The notes: generated from the sequence alone by a model not told the origin. A stretch of 64,000 nucleotides of DNA from Hydrangea macrophylla (GCA_033977485.1 CM066991.1:131769999-131833998); one strand, 5' to 3'. Shown: positions 46,347 to 59,971, numbered from the stretch's first letter. Translations and numbers: made by a program.

Positions 46347-47162
46347 AAATTATCATGTTGATTATTAGAGATTTTATACATAATTTTAATTCGGCTTCAT
46401 GTTACAATTATTAGCCCAAGTATTACCCTATATATTAAAATAATATGATACATTGTCATCATGTTGCCTTTAATCAAACACTGCATCTCATTTTAATGTC
46501 CATCTAATGCCAGATGGACATGGATACAGTACGATGCAGTATCACTAATAATTAATGATGACAATCATAATTATCATAACTCAATATGTGATGTGGTTCA
46601 CGAATTTATGATATGATATTAGGTTTTATATACTAGCACTTTAGAATTTTTTGGTTCATTCGTGATGTGAATAATTTTTTATAATATCATGAAATCTTGG
46701 GTAATTCATAACATGAATTAAAGCATTTTATTGTGCTTTAGAATATTGGTTAATTCATAACATGAATTAAGTTTTATGGTAGTTTAATTTTTGGGGTCTA
46801 TTTTAGGCTCCAATACATATGTCTGATATTTTAAATAAATAAATTGAAATAATATGTTGCCAAAGTAACCTCTGTTGTGTAAATCTATTTATTTTAAAAT
46901 ATTAAGATGGTATATCTGTTATTCATGCAATTAACAATCGGCCCAAAGGAAGATTCTTAATTGGCCGAATGATCGGTGTACATGTAGTGGTAAATATGTG
47001 ACAATTATCAAGTTAATTATCCATGTGGACAGTGAGTTGGCCCAAAGTAAGGCTACTGTTTGACAGGACTTATTGTCAGTATTTGATCACTACACGAGGA
47101 GTACCACTTACAGTTGATATTTCTGTCCAAAGACTAAATTTCAATGTTGTTCTAGGTATCCT
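46347..47162 (+). other. Leader of the copia element
   Basis: AT-rich sequence between primer site and gag with no frame. It repeats TAATTCATAACATGAATTAA twice (about 46700 and 46750). Confidence 0.6.
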
Positions 47163-50100
47163 GTGATGGGCCCACCATTAAGTAAATTATTTAATGTGTC
47201 ATGCATGCATATATATAAAGTATTCATAATATGTTTATGTCATGACATGTTATTAATTATGAGCATATTATTTTATTTTATTTTGTTCTCTATTCAGTTT
47301 CTGCTACAAACTACAAATGTTTCTGCTCAAATTAGTGCTATCCCAATGCTGAATGGGGGAAACTTTAAGGTTTGGAAAGAGAACGTGGAAATCGTTCTTG
47401 GATGTATGGATTTGGACCTTGCGCTAAGGACCGAACGACCTACTTCGACTACGGAAAACCCGAATGAGGGTAAAATTGAGAAGTGGGATCGCTCGAACCG
47501 CATGAGTCTGATGATTATGAAACGTTCTATTCCGGAAGCGTTTCGGGGCTCGATCACTGAGAGCACAAATGCTAAGAAGTTCCTCTCTGAATTACAACAA
47601 TATTTTGCTAAAAATGAAAAATCGGAAACGAGTACCGTTTTGGCTACTCTAATTTCCATGATGTATAAAGGAAAGGGGAACATAAGGGAGTACATTATGG
47701 AAATGTCTCATCTCTGTGGGAAACTCAAGGCACTAAAGTTAGAGCTGTCGGAGGACTTACTCGTGCATTTGGTTCTCATATCTCTTCCTGCACAATTCAG
47801 TCAATTTAAAGTCAGTTATAACACTCAAAAGGACAAATGGACTCTTAATGAGCTCATATCTCACTGTGTGCAAGAAGAGGAAAGAATTCAGCGAGACAAG
47901 ACTGAAAGTGCTCACTTAGCATCAACCTCTCAGAATAATAAAAAGAAGAGAGCTAAGGATGCTGCAAATGTGACACCTCAGCAGAAGAAACTAAAGAAGC
48001 AAAATGAGGAATTCCTTTGCTATTTCTGCAAGAAGAGAGGTCATATGAAGAGAGACTGTCCCAAATACGCTGCTTGGCGTGCAAAGAAGGGTAAGCTTCT
48101 CGCTTTGGTTTGTTCTGAAGTTAATTTAGCTTCTGTACCTAAAGATACTTGGTGGGTAGATTCTGGTGCTACTACTCACATAAGTATGTCTATGCAGGGT
48201 TGCCTGTGGAGCCGGCCGCCAACTGATGCTGAAAGATTCATCTTTGTGGGCGATGGCAAGAAAGTTACAGTAGAAGCAATAGGAAATTTTAGATTATTAT
48301 TAAAGACTGGTGTTTATTTGGATTTGATTGAGACTTTTGTTGCACCGTCTTTTAGACGGAATTTAATTTCTATTCTAATTTGGACAAATTTGGTTATGCT
48401 TGTTCTTTTAGAAATAATAAAGTTAGTCTATTTCAAGATTCAAAACTTATTGGTACCGGTTCTTTGATTGATAATCTGTATATGCTTGACACTGTTACTT
48501 CCTATAATGAAATTCTGCATACTAATTCACATGGTACAAAGCGAAAATTAAGTGAGAATTCTGCCACCTTATGGCACAAGCGATTAGGTCATATCTCTAA
48601 ACAGAGAATTGAAAGACTTGTGCGTGACGGGATTCTTGACCCCTTAGATTTGGCAGACTTTCAAGTCTGCATTGAGTGTATTAAGGGAAAACAGACAAAC
48701 ATAAGGAAATTAGGTGCCAACAGGTGTTCAGACGTCTTAGAGCTCATTCACACTGATATATGTGGTCCATTCCCTACAGCCTCTTGGAATGGACAACAAT
48801 ATTTCATTACGTTCATAGACGACTACTCAAGATATGGGTACCTATATTTAATACATGAGAAGTCACAGTCCCTGGATGTTTTCAAGTCATTTAAAGCCGA
48901 AGTCGAACTTCAACTTGGCAAGAAAATTAAGGCTGTCAAATCTGACCGTGGTGGTGAATACTACGGTAGATATGATGGATCAGGTGAACAACGTCCAGGA
49001 CCCTTTGCTAAATTCCTAGAGGAATGCGGTATTGTCCCTCAATACACAATGCCAGGCAAATCTGGCATGAATGGTGTAGCTGAGAGGCGAAACAGAACGC
49101 TTAAGGACATGGTAAGAAGTATGATCAGTCATTCTTCTTTACCAGAATCACTCTGGGGAGAAGCTCTAAAGACTGCAGCATATATCCTTAACAGGGTTCT
49201 AAGTAAAGTAGTAACCAAAACCCCTTATGAATTATGGACTGGAAAGAAGCCTAGCATTAGACATTTACACATTTGGGGTTGTCCAGTTGAGGCACGGCCT
49301 TATAGGCCACATGAAAAGAAATTAGATTCTAGAACAGTCAGTTGCTACTTTGTTGGATACGCGGAACGCTCTCGGGGCCTTTAAGTTTTATGATCCCACT
49401 GTTAGGACATTTTTTGAAACGGGAAATGCAAGATTTCTTGAGAAAGTTGAGTTTGTGGGGGAGATAAGGTTAGAGACATTGTCTTTGAAGAGGAATTTAT
49501 TCCTTGTCATATTGCTATTGACAATGTTCAGGTTCTTATTCCTGACATTGTTCAAGATGCAAATCCGGATATTCAAGACAATGTACAAGAGCTTCCCATG
49601 CAAAATGAAGAAATTATAACTGAAGTGCAAACTCAACAACCTCAAGAGGAGATGCCATTAAGAAGATCCACTAGGGAAAGGAGAAATGCGATTCCGGATG
49701 ATTATATTGTATTCCTCCAAGAACATGAGTTTGACATAGGGATAGTGGAAGATGATCCAATCAACTTTCACCAAGCCAAACAAAGTTCTAATTCTCAAAA
49801 GTGGATTGATGCCATGAATGATGAGTTGAAATCTATGAAAGACAATGACGTTTGGGATCTTGTCGAATTGCCTGAAGGAACGAAGCCTATTGGTTGCAAA
49901 TGGATATTTAAAACCAAGAGGGATTCAAAAGGCAATGTCGAGAGATATAAGGCTCGTCTAGTCACCAAGGGTTTTACTCAAAGGGAAGGCATAGATTATA
50001 AAGAGACTTTCTCTCCGGTTTCATCGAAAGACTCTTTTAGGACAATAATGGCACTCGTGGCTCATTTTGATTCAGAGCTACATCAGATGGATGTTAAGAC

Positions 50101-51276
50101 AGCGTTTCTCAATGGAAACATTGATGAGACGATTTATATGGTCCAGCCAGAAAACTTTGTATACGGAGATCCAAAGTCTATGGTTTGCAAATTAAAGAAA
50201 TCCATCTATGGTCTCAAGCAGGCTTCCCGTCAATGGTATCACAAGTTCCATCAAGTAATCACCTCGCATGGTTTTGAGGCGAATGTGGTTGATGACTGTG
50301 TATATCACAAGTTCAGTGGGAGTAAGTATATCTTTCTGATTTTATATGTCGATGACATTCTACTAGCCTACAGCGATATAGGCTTATTGCACGAAACCAA
50401 GAGCTTTCTCACTAAGAATTTTGAGATGAAAGATCTTGGGGACGCCTCTTTTGTATTAGGAATACAGATACTACGAGATCGCTCTCAAAGTATCCTTGGG
50501 TTATCACAAAAGAGCTATATCGAAAAAGTTTTAAGTAGGTTCGACATGAAAGGTTGTTCATCAGGAGATACGCCCGTAGCTAAAGGAGACAAGTTCTGTC
50601 TCGGACAGTGCCCCAAGAATGACCTTGAAACTAAGGAGATGGAAAAGATTCCCTATGCATCAGCAGTAGGAAGTCTAATGTATGCTCAAGTATGTACGCG
50701 TCCAGATATTGCGTTCATAGTGGGAGTATTGGGCAGATATTTGAGTAACCCAGGAATGGATCATTGGAAAGCAGTCAAACGGGTTATGCGATATTTACAG
50801 AGAACAAAGGACTACATGCTCACGTATCGGAGATCAGACTTTTTGGAGATCATTGGGTATTCTGATTCCGATTTTGCTGGATGCCAAGACAGTAAGCGAT
50901 CCACATTAGGCTATGTTTACATGCTGGCTGGAGGAGCTATATCCTGGAAGAGTGCTAAGCAGACACTCATAGCTTCTTCGACCATGGCTGCGGAGTTCAT
51001 AGACTGTTATGAGGCATCAAATCATGGGATATTGTTGCGAAACTTTGTCACTGGGCTGCGTGTGGTAGATGGCATTTAAAGGCCATTAAAGATATACTGT
51101 GACAATAAAAGTTTTTGGTTGTTAAGGAAAGAGTTCAGAGTTGTCAAATTTCGATAGAACATATAGGGACAAACTCCATGATTGCGGATCCGCTGACCAA
51201 GGGATTACCTCCCAAGGTCTTTCACGAGCACACTGCTCATATGGGTGTTAGGTTGTCTGACGATACTCTGTTTTAG
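47163..51276 (+). pseudogene. Copia gag-pol, disabled by frameshifts and a stop
   Basis: Domains in order: gag with NGGNFKVWKE; knuckle CYFCKKRGHMKRDC; protease WWVDSGATTHIS; integrase with [29 protein letters not shown] and [10 protein letters not shown]; reverse transcriptase with KTAFLNGN and YVDD; RNase H with SDSDFAGC and MAAEF. Breaks: one base lost near 48372 (protease to integrase), one base gained near 49377, a further shift near 49460, a TAA at 51077-51079 in RNase H, and lost sequence after it near 51115. The family's usual gag start is absent: the first Met in the conserved part is at 47346, although the frame is open from ATG 47163; a leader intron ending CTATTCAG is possible. 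Confidence 0.93.
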
Positions 51277-51680
51277 TGGGAGTTAACTTTGGATGTTCTA
51301 TTTTGACATTTATGAGGTTTTATTTTCTGCAGAATAAAGTTGATGGTTTATGATTGATCTCTGAATCTAATTATGCGGTTTTGCATTATTTTGGATTGAT
51401 CTCACTAAAGACTAAAGTAGGACCAGTTGGAAATAGGCATATTTGAGATCACATTGTATGTAATTTCCATGCTACTCATCCATACTTGATCTATGTCATT
51501 GAATGTGTTGGTATGGTGACCATTGAAGGTCTAGTTACGATTATGTGTGACGAAAGCCGCCTTGATCCCATATTAATATAGGAAATGGACCAGATTGAAA
51601 CTAAAGTGAAGTCCAAAGATAAATAGCACAGGTGCGCGTCTAAGGAACATGTAATATAATTGTTTCAGGAATCATATGTA

Positions 51681-51695
51681 GCCCAAGTGGGAGAT
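51681..51695 (+). other. Polypurine tract of the copia element
   Basis: AAGTGGGAGAT directly before the 3' LTR. Confidence 0.8.
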
Positions 51696-52169
51696 TGTTA
51701 GGAAATTATATTTCCTAATAAGAGTGGGCAACATATTAATATCAATTATATTATAAGGCTATTAATTAAAAGGCTAATATTATGTGGTCTAATTGTAGAA
51801 AGCCAATGGACTCCTACTGTGTATGGGTTTAATGAGTGGATACCAAATACTGATCATATTAGGAATAATGGGAACCCTAACATATCAGTATATAAAGACA
51901 TATAGGTTATGGTCCCCAAGATGTCAAATCATTATACTACTTCCTCCTCCATCCCATCAAGAGAAGGAACCCATTAAGGAACTAAGGAGATTTGACTGAG
52001 GAAGACATAACCGGTCATCATCGTTCTTCTAAGGTTTGCTAATTGCTTCCATGGATACAGGTATGTATTCTAATATATTGTACCCTTAATAATCTAACAT
52101 GATTTGATCCTAGGGTTGTGGTTTTATTACTCTAGGGTTCTATAATTTTATAGATTAAAGATTCTAACA
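51696..52169 (+). repeat. 3' LTR of the copia element
   Basis: Same length (474 bp) as the 5' LTR with about seven substitutions, mostly transitions. Confidence 0.95.
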
Positions 52170-52208
52170 AGAGCATCTCCAATGAAAGATATCATCAGTT
52201 TATTAATA

Positions 52209-52467
52209 CTCTCTTCGTCCCTTTTTTTGAGTCCTATATTCCATTTTGGGATATCTCAAAATTAGTGTCCACTTTCCTAAATTGGCATATAATTTTTACT
52301 TGCTTTCCAAAACTACCCTTCTTTGAAATCTACACCAAGACAAGACTAAAAAAGCTTTTGCAATGATTAGTGGCAATTGTGGAAAGTAAGTATAGATTCT
52401 TTTTGTCCCCTTAATAACTTAATAAGCTGAGTTCCCAAAAGTGGACTTAAAAAAATGGACGAGGGAG
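52209..52467. mobile_element. Stowaway-like MITE, 259 bp
   Basis: The ends CTCTCTTCGTCCC and TGGACGAGGGAG are the Tc1/mariner Stowaway type, flanked by TA on both sides (52207-52208, 52468-52469). It sits 35 bp from the copia element. Confidence 0.8.
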
Positions 52468-54816
52468 TATCAAATTTATGTTTTGGCATTACTACAGGGC
52501 TTAAATACTATATTTTGACATTTCTGTTCTAATTTTATATTCTAAAATAAATGTTATTTTGTGACACATTGACTATTATTGTTGTACTTTAAATTGTGTG
52601 TTTTGTACATTTTTTTTATTGGGATGAATGCAACAACTAAATTATAGTATTAATCAAAAAGAAAACACCTTTGATGCACCTTCTCTCACTCTTCTCAAAT
52701 TATAATAGTGATGTTCTTGCTCTCAAATATAGAAGGTGCATTAGAGATGCTATCCTGGGTGAAAAGCCTGGAAGGTGTGTTTTTAACCTTTTTTTAATTC
52801 TCTGTCCAGAAAAAAAATACTCTTAATAATTGTCAATTTTATTAGTAGATAATAGTAACAGTAATCATTTTGTGTCTGTGTTTGGGGGTTATTACCGGAC
52901 AGGACAACCCACCATTTGTTGCGGCTATCTGAAGAGAGAGAAAGAAAGCAGAGATGGCGATGGGATCGCACCACAATCCGAACTACTCCTCCAGTATTGA
53001 GTGACCCATACAAAATCAGACATTCGTACGATGTCTCCAAATCTCATCTGGATTTCAACTCCATTACCATATGATTTATCTTCTTTCCCAGGTATATCCA
53101 AAACTCTCTCTCTCTCCCAGTTCTCATTTTACCCCTCTCTTGCTGTTTCCTATGGCTTGTTCACTGTGTTACTCACAGTGGCTGATCTTTCACTTTCTTA
53201 GTTTTTTTTCTTTTCAAAATGGTGAAATGGGTATTTCTTGTTTTTCTGATTTGGGCTGTGGAAGAGGTGTTTATGGTGAATCTGTGTCTGAAAACTTATG
53301 GGTTTGTCTATTTCAAGCTAATCTGCAAGTAGTAGTTCTCAGATGGTATGTAGTTGATGGAAATCTGGTTATTCCTGTAACGTTTTGAGTTGGGGTTTCC
53401 GAATTTTAGCATTATCAAAGTCTTCAAGTGATGGAGAGTTTGGCTGGTTTTGTTTGGCGATTTGGTGTCTACAGATTTACACACACCAGTGTATTTGTAT
53501 ATCCGTTGTGTGTGACTTTTATCTTAGAGTGGGATGTTGAAATCTGTGTGATATCCCTAGTTTTTAGTTGGGTCTGGGTTCTGATTTATCGATTATGGAT
53601 TCAAAAAATCTGAAAATGGTGGGTTTCATCTGAAACTGTATTGTGTTTCTGATTTTTGGTTACTCTCAAATGTATTGCTTATTTTTACATGCTCAAAATG
53701 TTCTGGTCCCATGAATTGTAGCAGTAATCTAGCATTTCCTGGCCTATATATATCCTCCTTGCTTTTTAATCTTTTTGGTCCAAATGGGTTGTTCAGCTTG
53801 GTTTCCTTCCAGGTTCTGCAGTTTTGGTTTAGAACCTAAACTTATCAATTACCTATTTCACCTTTATTATCTTGACGTCCATGGTGAGAAATGGCTGGTC
53901 CACAGTCCCGGCGGGTGGTCTACCGGATGAGAGTTCAGTTTTCTGTCGTTTGACCGGCCACAGCGTTTTTCCTGCTGTTTTTATTTCGTTTTTCATTGCT
54001 ATGTTAAAAGGCCTGATGGCATGATTGTAATCTACTCAATTTGTCAGTACATATAAAAAAGGGTGTGATGTAAGTCATTATTCTCTAAAAATCTACAGGC
54101 CATCCATTATGTTTTTTTTGTCTTTTCTTTCTGTGTCTTACAGTCTTCTTTCTGTATTTGTATTTGTATCGTATTTAGGATTCTAATACTGTCGATCGAA
54201 ATAATGGTTTGTACTAGTTGGTTGGTTATTTTATTGCCATGATCAACAACCCATTTTACGGTGGATCTAAACCTCGGTTTAATGTTAACTATTGTTTTTT
54301 CCAAACCACACCACACCCCCCCCCCCCTTTTATTTTCTTTTTCTTTTTCTTACCAATGATATTTTTTTTTCCCCTTTTCTTCCCAATCATCTTCATCGAA
54401 AATTGCAAACTTGGTACATAATTGCCTTTCAATGTAGCCTTGGAATGCATTCACTCGTCAGTTTTCATTGGAATGTCTCACTTTGTAATCTGCTTTATAC
54501 TTGGTGGAAAATGCAGTGTTCTAGAATCTCCTCAATTACTATATTTTTCTCCGTTGCTCGGAATTTTTCTTGTATCATTCTCTAGAATTTGCTCCTGTGC
54601 TGTATTCTTTCTATGTGTAAACAAGGTAATTAAGAGATTGATCAAAAAAAATTATCTGTTGGATGCTTGGTTCTGGATATACTATTAATTACCAGAAAAT
54701 TGTCTTTGGAATCTATGTTCTGAACAGTTTAAACTTATCAGGGAGTTAAGATTCAAAAGACATACAAAAGTGGAATAAATTGTGTGCTCTCTTGCGTGAC
54801 ACCGTAAAGAAGCTTG
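52468..54816 (+). other. Upstream region and predicted 5'-UTR intron of the At1g16860-like gene
   Basis: A likely transcribed leader ends at a donor CCCAG/GTATAT (53090/53091). The pyrimidine-rich and T-rich sequence after it, free of conserved frames, continues to an acceptor near 54809 just before the start codon. Conserved leader introns are common in this family. Inferred from splice signals. Confidence 0.4.
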
Positions 54817-57800
54817 ATGGGTTCCAGATTCCCATCTCATAAGCTCAGCAATGGCCTTTACGTATCGGGACGGCCGGAGCAGCCAAAAGAAAGGACTCCA
54901 ACGATGAGCTCCACAGCCATGCCTTATACTGGTGGCGATATCAAAAGGTCTGGAGAGCTCGGGAAAATGTTTGATATTCCTCCAGATGGTTCAAAGTCGA
55001 GGAAATCAGGGCACATCAGTAATCCTCCTTCAAGGACCGGATCATTTGCTGGAGCAGCTTCTCATTCGGGACCAATCATGCCTAATGCTTCAGTAAAGAA
55101 GCCAAATTCTGGACCATTGAATAAACACGGGGAACCGCTGAAGAAGTCTTCGGGTCCTCAATCTGGTGGGGTTACACCAATGAGCCGTCAAAACTCAGGC
55201 CCTTTAACTCCAGTTCTTCCTGCAACAGGTCTCATAACGTCGGGTCCACTAAATTCATCCGGGGCTCCACGAAAGGTTTCGGGTCCTTTGGATTCAACGG
55301 GGTCGGTTAAACTACACGGGTCATCGGTTGCTCACAATCAGGCAGTGACAACTCTTAGCCAAGAAGATGAATATTCCTTTAAGAGGAACATCCCAAAGCC
55401 AGTCTTGTGGGCCATGATTCTGCTATTTGTGATGGGTTTCATTGCTGGTGGTTTCATTCTTGGAGCGGTCCACAATGCCATTCTTCTCATTGTCGTCGTG
55501 GTTGTGTTTGGAATTGTTGCTGCATTATTCACCTGGAATACTCTTTGGGGAAGAAGAGCACTTATTGGTTTTATTGCTCACTATCCAGATGCTGAACTTA
55601 GAACAGCAAAAGATGGGCAATATGTGAAGGTCTCTGGGGTATGTACTTTCTTTATGATGCTAGCACATTGTTGTTATTATTATTATTATTATTTTTTAAT
55701 GTTTTTTCTGTAGAGATGTATGGAGTCTATGGACCAGTGAGAGATCTGTTACTGTATGGCTTCTGACGTTATGTCTTGTATGTTATCTCGTGATAGTAAT
55801 TTAGCACTAAGATGATTTATTTATTTACTTTTCTCAATTTCAGGAGAAAGATTTTTTATAGAGAGAAAAATTGTTGGAATATAACCATGTGAATATTTCC
55901 TATTTTGCCCGGTAAAATATATCTTAGTCATTCAAATCCCAAGTACAAAAAATAAAAAATTAAGTTGAACTTCCTGTGATGCATTTTGAAATTGAGCTGA
56001 TAATGTTTTGGCATCAGTCTGGGATACATGTATGGGGTGCACTTATGAAATCATTTTCATCTTCTAGATATCCATGAATTAGAGCCCATATGGATCAGGT
56101 TATTTTGGACTCACAGTTACTTATTAGGGTTCATCGATTAGCAAGAGATTTGAGTCCATTTGGAAAAATGTTTCCACGGATTTTTCAAAAGTCGAATCCA
56201 CTTTAAAGTTGGGAAAAATGTTTCCATAGATTTTTCACAAGTCGAATCCACTTTAAAGTTTGAAAAAACATCTTAAAGCAGAAGCAACTATTTGCTGCTT
56301 TTTAAAAATCTATTTAAGGAAAAATCTCTAATTCCCACAGCAATACCAAACGTACTCTTAGGCTTTGTTTGGTTATTGGATTTAGTGAGGGAAAACAAAG
56401 GAAAACATAGAGGAAAACCTTTTCCATTGTTTGGTGAACAACGAAAACGACGAGGAAAATAGGAAAGAAAAGACAATAAGTTGAGAAATAAATTAAACAT
56501 TTTAAATGTTATGAGTCATTTCTCTTTCTTCATTCCCATACTACAATTTTATTTTAGAAATTTTAAATTTTAATCTTATTTAAGCACGAGGGGAAACACA
56601 AGGGAAAACACGAGGGAATTAGTTTTCCTTCTTGTTTTTCTTTCCCTCTTCTTTTCCCTCACGAAATTCATGAACCAAACAGAGCCTTAGTTTCTGTTAG
56701 ATTGGTTGTATGAAAAATCTGGATGGCATGGAATTGGTCTTATTGCCCTATAGAATTTGCACATTTCTGTTTATTACCTAATTTATGCATAATTGACATC
56801 TGTTGAATTTCTCTAATTACGGTTGGTTATATACTTGAAGGTGGTGACATGTGGAAATGTGCCCCTAGAGTCATCCTTCCAAAAAGTTCCAAGATGTGTA
56901 TATACATCTACAAGCTTGTACGAGTATCGAGGATGGGATTCGAAAGTTGCCAATCCTACGCATCGTCGGTTTTCCTGGGGGCTTAGATCATCAGAAGTGA
57001 GTAGCCGAAACATTGGTTTCACAATTTTGATAAAGAGATTATCATATCTTAATAACTACTGTAGTGTATGAAAAATTTGGCATTAGTGAACCTCAAAGGG
57101 CATTCACTCAAACCTAGGGCTAATGGGCTATGTCCATGAACCTGCATAGCTTTTCACTATGCTCAAAGGCAGAGAATAGGAGATCATAAAGTGTATCGAT
57201 AATCACCCTAAAACAACATAAATCAGGGCTACATGCTACTAGTGTGAAAATTACCAAAACACCCCTCAGAAATATTTGGCACAGCCTATTAAACACGTCT
57301 ATTACCATGGTTAACTGTGAATGGCTCTAGATGGCTACCTCGAAGTCTTTGAGGTAGGCCTGTAAACGGATCGGATTTGGATCCGATCCGATAGAAAATA
57401 TCCGATAAGAAAATCCGAATCCGAATATTTTGTTAGCAAACGGATCGGATTCGGATATCACAAATCCGATCTGGATCCGATCTGTTTAGCTCCCCTTGTT
57501 TTGTGAAAATTACAATTTAGCTCCCCCTATTTTGTGAAAATTACATAATGACCCTACACTATAAAATTCTTTTGGTACTTAACGGATATTCGATTAGAGA
57601 AAAAAATAAAAAAATAAAAAATTTGGTGCTTAACGGATATCCGATTAAAAATTTCCTTTGGTGCTTAACGGATATCCAATTAATAAATTAAAAAAAAAAA
57701 AAAAACTTGATTTGCTTAAGGGGTTTTTTATTGCTTAACGGATATCCGTCGGATATCTGAATCCTAACAAATTCGGATTCGGATTTTTTATCGGATCGGA

Positions 57801-59070
57801 TTCGGATTTAGTTAACGGATTCTTATCGGATTCGGATTCGGATATCATAAATCCGATCCGGATCCGATCCATTTACAGGCCTACTTTGAGGTGTAGTGTA
57901 GTACGTTGTTTAACTCCTTTAGATTTTCCTATATATAGTCATCCTTTTTCGGTACTGCTGCGATATCACACTTTTGATCAGTGTTTTGTTTGTGTTTATT
58001 GTCAGAGGCACGTGGTGGACTTTTACATCTCTGATTTCCAATCTGGGTTGAGGGCATTGGTCAAGACTGGCTATGGTGCAAGGGTGACCCCTTATGTGGA
58101 GGAATCTTTTGTTGTTGATGTCAACCCCTTGAATAAAAAGTTATCACCGGAATTCATCAGATGGTTGGGAGAGAGGAACCTTTCAAGTGATGATCGTGTT
58201 ATGCAATTGAAAGAAGGGTAAAACATTTTCGCATCAGTTGAATATCGACCTTCATCTTCATAGCTGTGTATTTCTAAGTGCCTACGAGGCATCAAACCAA
58301 ATTTCCTTCACATTTTTTTAATATAAATTGGCTTTCATGTGAGAAGTTAGAATATTTCATGTGCCCCGAGGTGGGACTTTGGTAGCATCTGTTTTCTAAC
58401 CCAATTACCATAACCATACTTTTAACGGTAAATGAACGGCATTTTAAACACTTTTAGCCCTTTTATTTTTTAAAGATGGAAAAATGCTTCAATAAAGTTC
58501 TTTAGAAACTTTTGGTACTCTTCCATCTTGTGATTGGTTCACATTGACAACATTGTACACATGGACCAATCACACACTGGAACGGGACGAAATTTGTTGG
58601 AATTAGGAAATAATATATTAGTATCAATCTACATTTATTGGTCATGTTGACCATTTTGATTATTTCCTTCTCTTTTTTACTGCTCTTTTGTTTGCTATAT
58701 AAAATGTAGATACACTGATAATAAAATCATCCCTTTCTCTACATTATGTTGTTCCTAAAGAACTTTACCGAAGTAGTGTCTCTTTAAGATTATCTTGTCA
58801 ATGAAGATGTTGGTTTGCAGTATCATCTCCTAAAGGGTATTGTCGACGTTTAAAAACTGCTGTTTGTGTGATGGTAGGTACATAAAAGAAGGAAGCACGG
58901 TTAGTGTAATGGGCGTGGTACAGAGGAACGATAATGTGCTTATGATAGTCCCTCCATTGGAGCCGTTCACCACGGGTTGCCAGTGGGCTAAATGTATGTT
59001 TCCAACTAGTCTCGAGGGCATTGTTTTGAGGTGTGAAGACGCATCAAAGATCGATGTGATACCCGTGTAA
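54817..59070 (+). CDS. Membrane protein of the At1g16860 family (four coding exons)
   Basis: Exons 54817-55638, 56841-56996, 58006-58217 and 58878-59070 join in phase to 461 codons, 460 residues plus stop. All sites are GT-AG. The product begins MGSRFPSHKLSNGLYVSGRP. A Ser/Gly/Pro-rich region with repeated SGPL units (about 75-170) comes first. Two adjacent hydrophobic segments follow (about 195-240: LWAMILLFVMGFIAGGFIL and ILLIVVVVVFGIVAALF). A conserved C-terminal region has VVTCGNVPLESSFQKVPRCV, DFYISDFQSGLRALVKTG and PTSLEGIVLRCED. I recognise plant uncharacterised membrane protein At1g16860, sometimes mislabelled as ubiquitin-protease related; no protease motif is seen. The biochemical role is unknown. 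Introns 1 and 2 each hold a MITE. Confidence 0.95.
56361..56686. mobile_element. Tourist/PIF-Harbinger-like MITE in intron
   Basis: The ends GGCTTTGTTTGGTT and AACCAAACAGAGCC are near-perfect inverses, 326 bp apart, with TTA on both sides (56358-56360, 56687-56689). It lies in the first coding-region intron of the At1g16860-like gene. Confidence 0.85.
57355..57883. mobile_element. hAT-like MITE, 529 bp, in intron
   Basis: The ends TAGGCCTGTAAACGGATCGG and ATCCATTTACAGGCCTA are inverses, with an exact 8-bp target duplication CTTTGAGG (57347-57354, 57884-57891). The interior is packed with CGGATATCCG- and GGATCCGATCC-like palindromes. It lies in the second coding-region intron. Confidence 0.93.
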
Positions 59071-59567
59071 TTGGATGTGTGGCCATGAAATTTCCAAGTT
59101 ACCTACCTTCATGTAGAAGGGTGGTAGTGTAATATTTCAATTCTATACTTGTGTATAGTTGTTTATTAGGTGGTTCTTTTCATTATTTTTGTTAGAGCTT
59201 GAAAGGTTTGTTTTGTAATGGGAATGGTTTAACTTGTAGCAATGGGGAATTTTATTTGTTTGGGAAGACTGTGATTATGTGAAAGGGGTAAAGAGATGCT
59301 AATATGTTGAATACATCGTATGTTTATGGAACTTTGGGCCTGCTTGAGAATGCTTAAAGAGGAACAAATTTAGACTAAGTCTCACTTTTATCTGGAAAAT
59401 CGTATCATCAATCATGTGGTTTGACAGTGAGCCACTTCTTTTGTCATTTTTAAGTCAGACATAGACTCTATTGTTTTTATTTTGTAGTTACACATAAATT
59501 GAACAATTTAGAACAAATTATTATCTGAACCACTGAACTTGTTCTTGAAATACCCAAACAACGAGCA

Positions 59568-59709
59568 ACGGTTTAGCCTAGTTGGTAAAAAGGCTCTTCA
59601 TGTGTCACGCTCATACCAGGGTTCGAACCTTGCCCCCCTCTTCCGGACCCTAACACTTATGTCCTCGCACGAGACCGTTGCACCAAATGATTTAAAAAAA
59701 AAAAAAAAA
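59568..59709 (+). mobile_element. tRNA-derived SINE, about 142 bp
   Basis: A Pol III box A (TAGCCTAGTTGGT, 59574-59586) and box B (GGGTTCGAACC, 59619-59629) are correctly spaced. A short body follows and a run of 16 A (59694-59709). CGAGCA flanks it on both sides (59562-59567, 59713-59718). Confidence 0.82.
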
Positions 59710-59970
59710 CCCCGAGCAGCCTCTAAGTGTACTTGTTTCACATTTTCTGTTGGTCATATATTTTGTTGTCGCAATTGGTGCACTGGGTGTAAATGAAGTT
59801 GCCATCATAAAAGGAATGTACCTGGAATTGGATTTTGGGTTCATATACTGGAACTGATAGGAAAAAGAATAGTCATCTCTAAGTATTGGTGATTACAGTC
59901 GCTCCTTTCTGCTTGCCTTTACATAGCAGACTTGTGATTTTACATACTGATATGAGTTGTGTCCAGATTG

Positions 59971-59971
59971 T

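Larger units (their letters stand above)
45859..52169 (+). mobile_element. Full-length Ty1/copia retrotransposon, degraded
   Basis: A 6,311-bp element with two 474-bp LTRs, the 5-bp target duplication AGAGC (45854-45858 and 52170-52174), an initiator-tRNA-Met primer site, a polypurine tract and a gag-pol region broken by frameshifts. I counted about seven differences between the LTRs (1.5 percent), so it is clearly older than the Tat element in this window. The lineage within copia is not assigned. Confidence 0.95.

Noticed and set aside
53001..53613. Frames upstream of the At1g16860-like gene
   Set aside because: They overlap, are hydrophobic by T-richness, and lie in the presumed leader intron.
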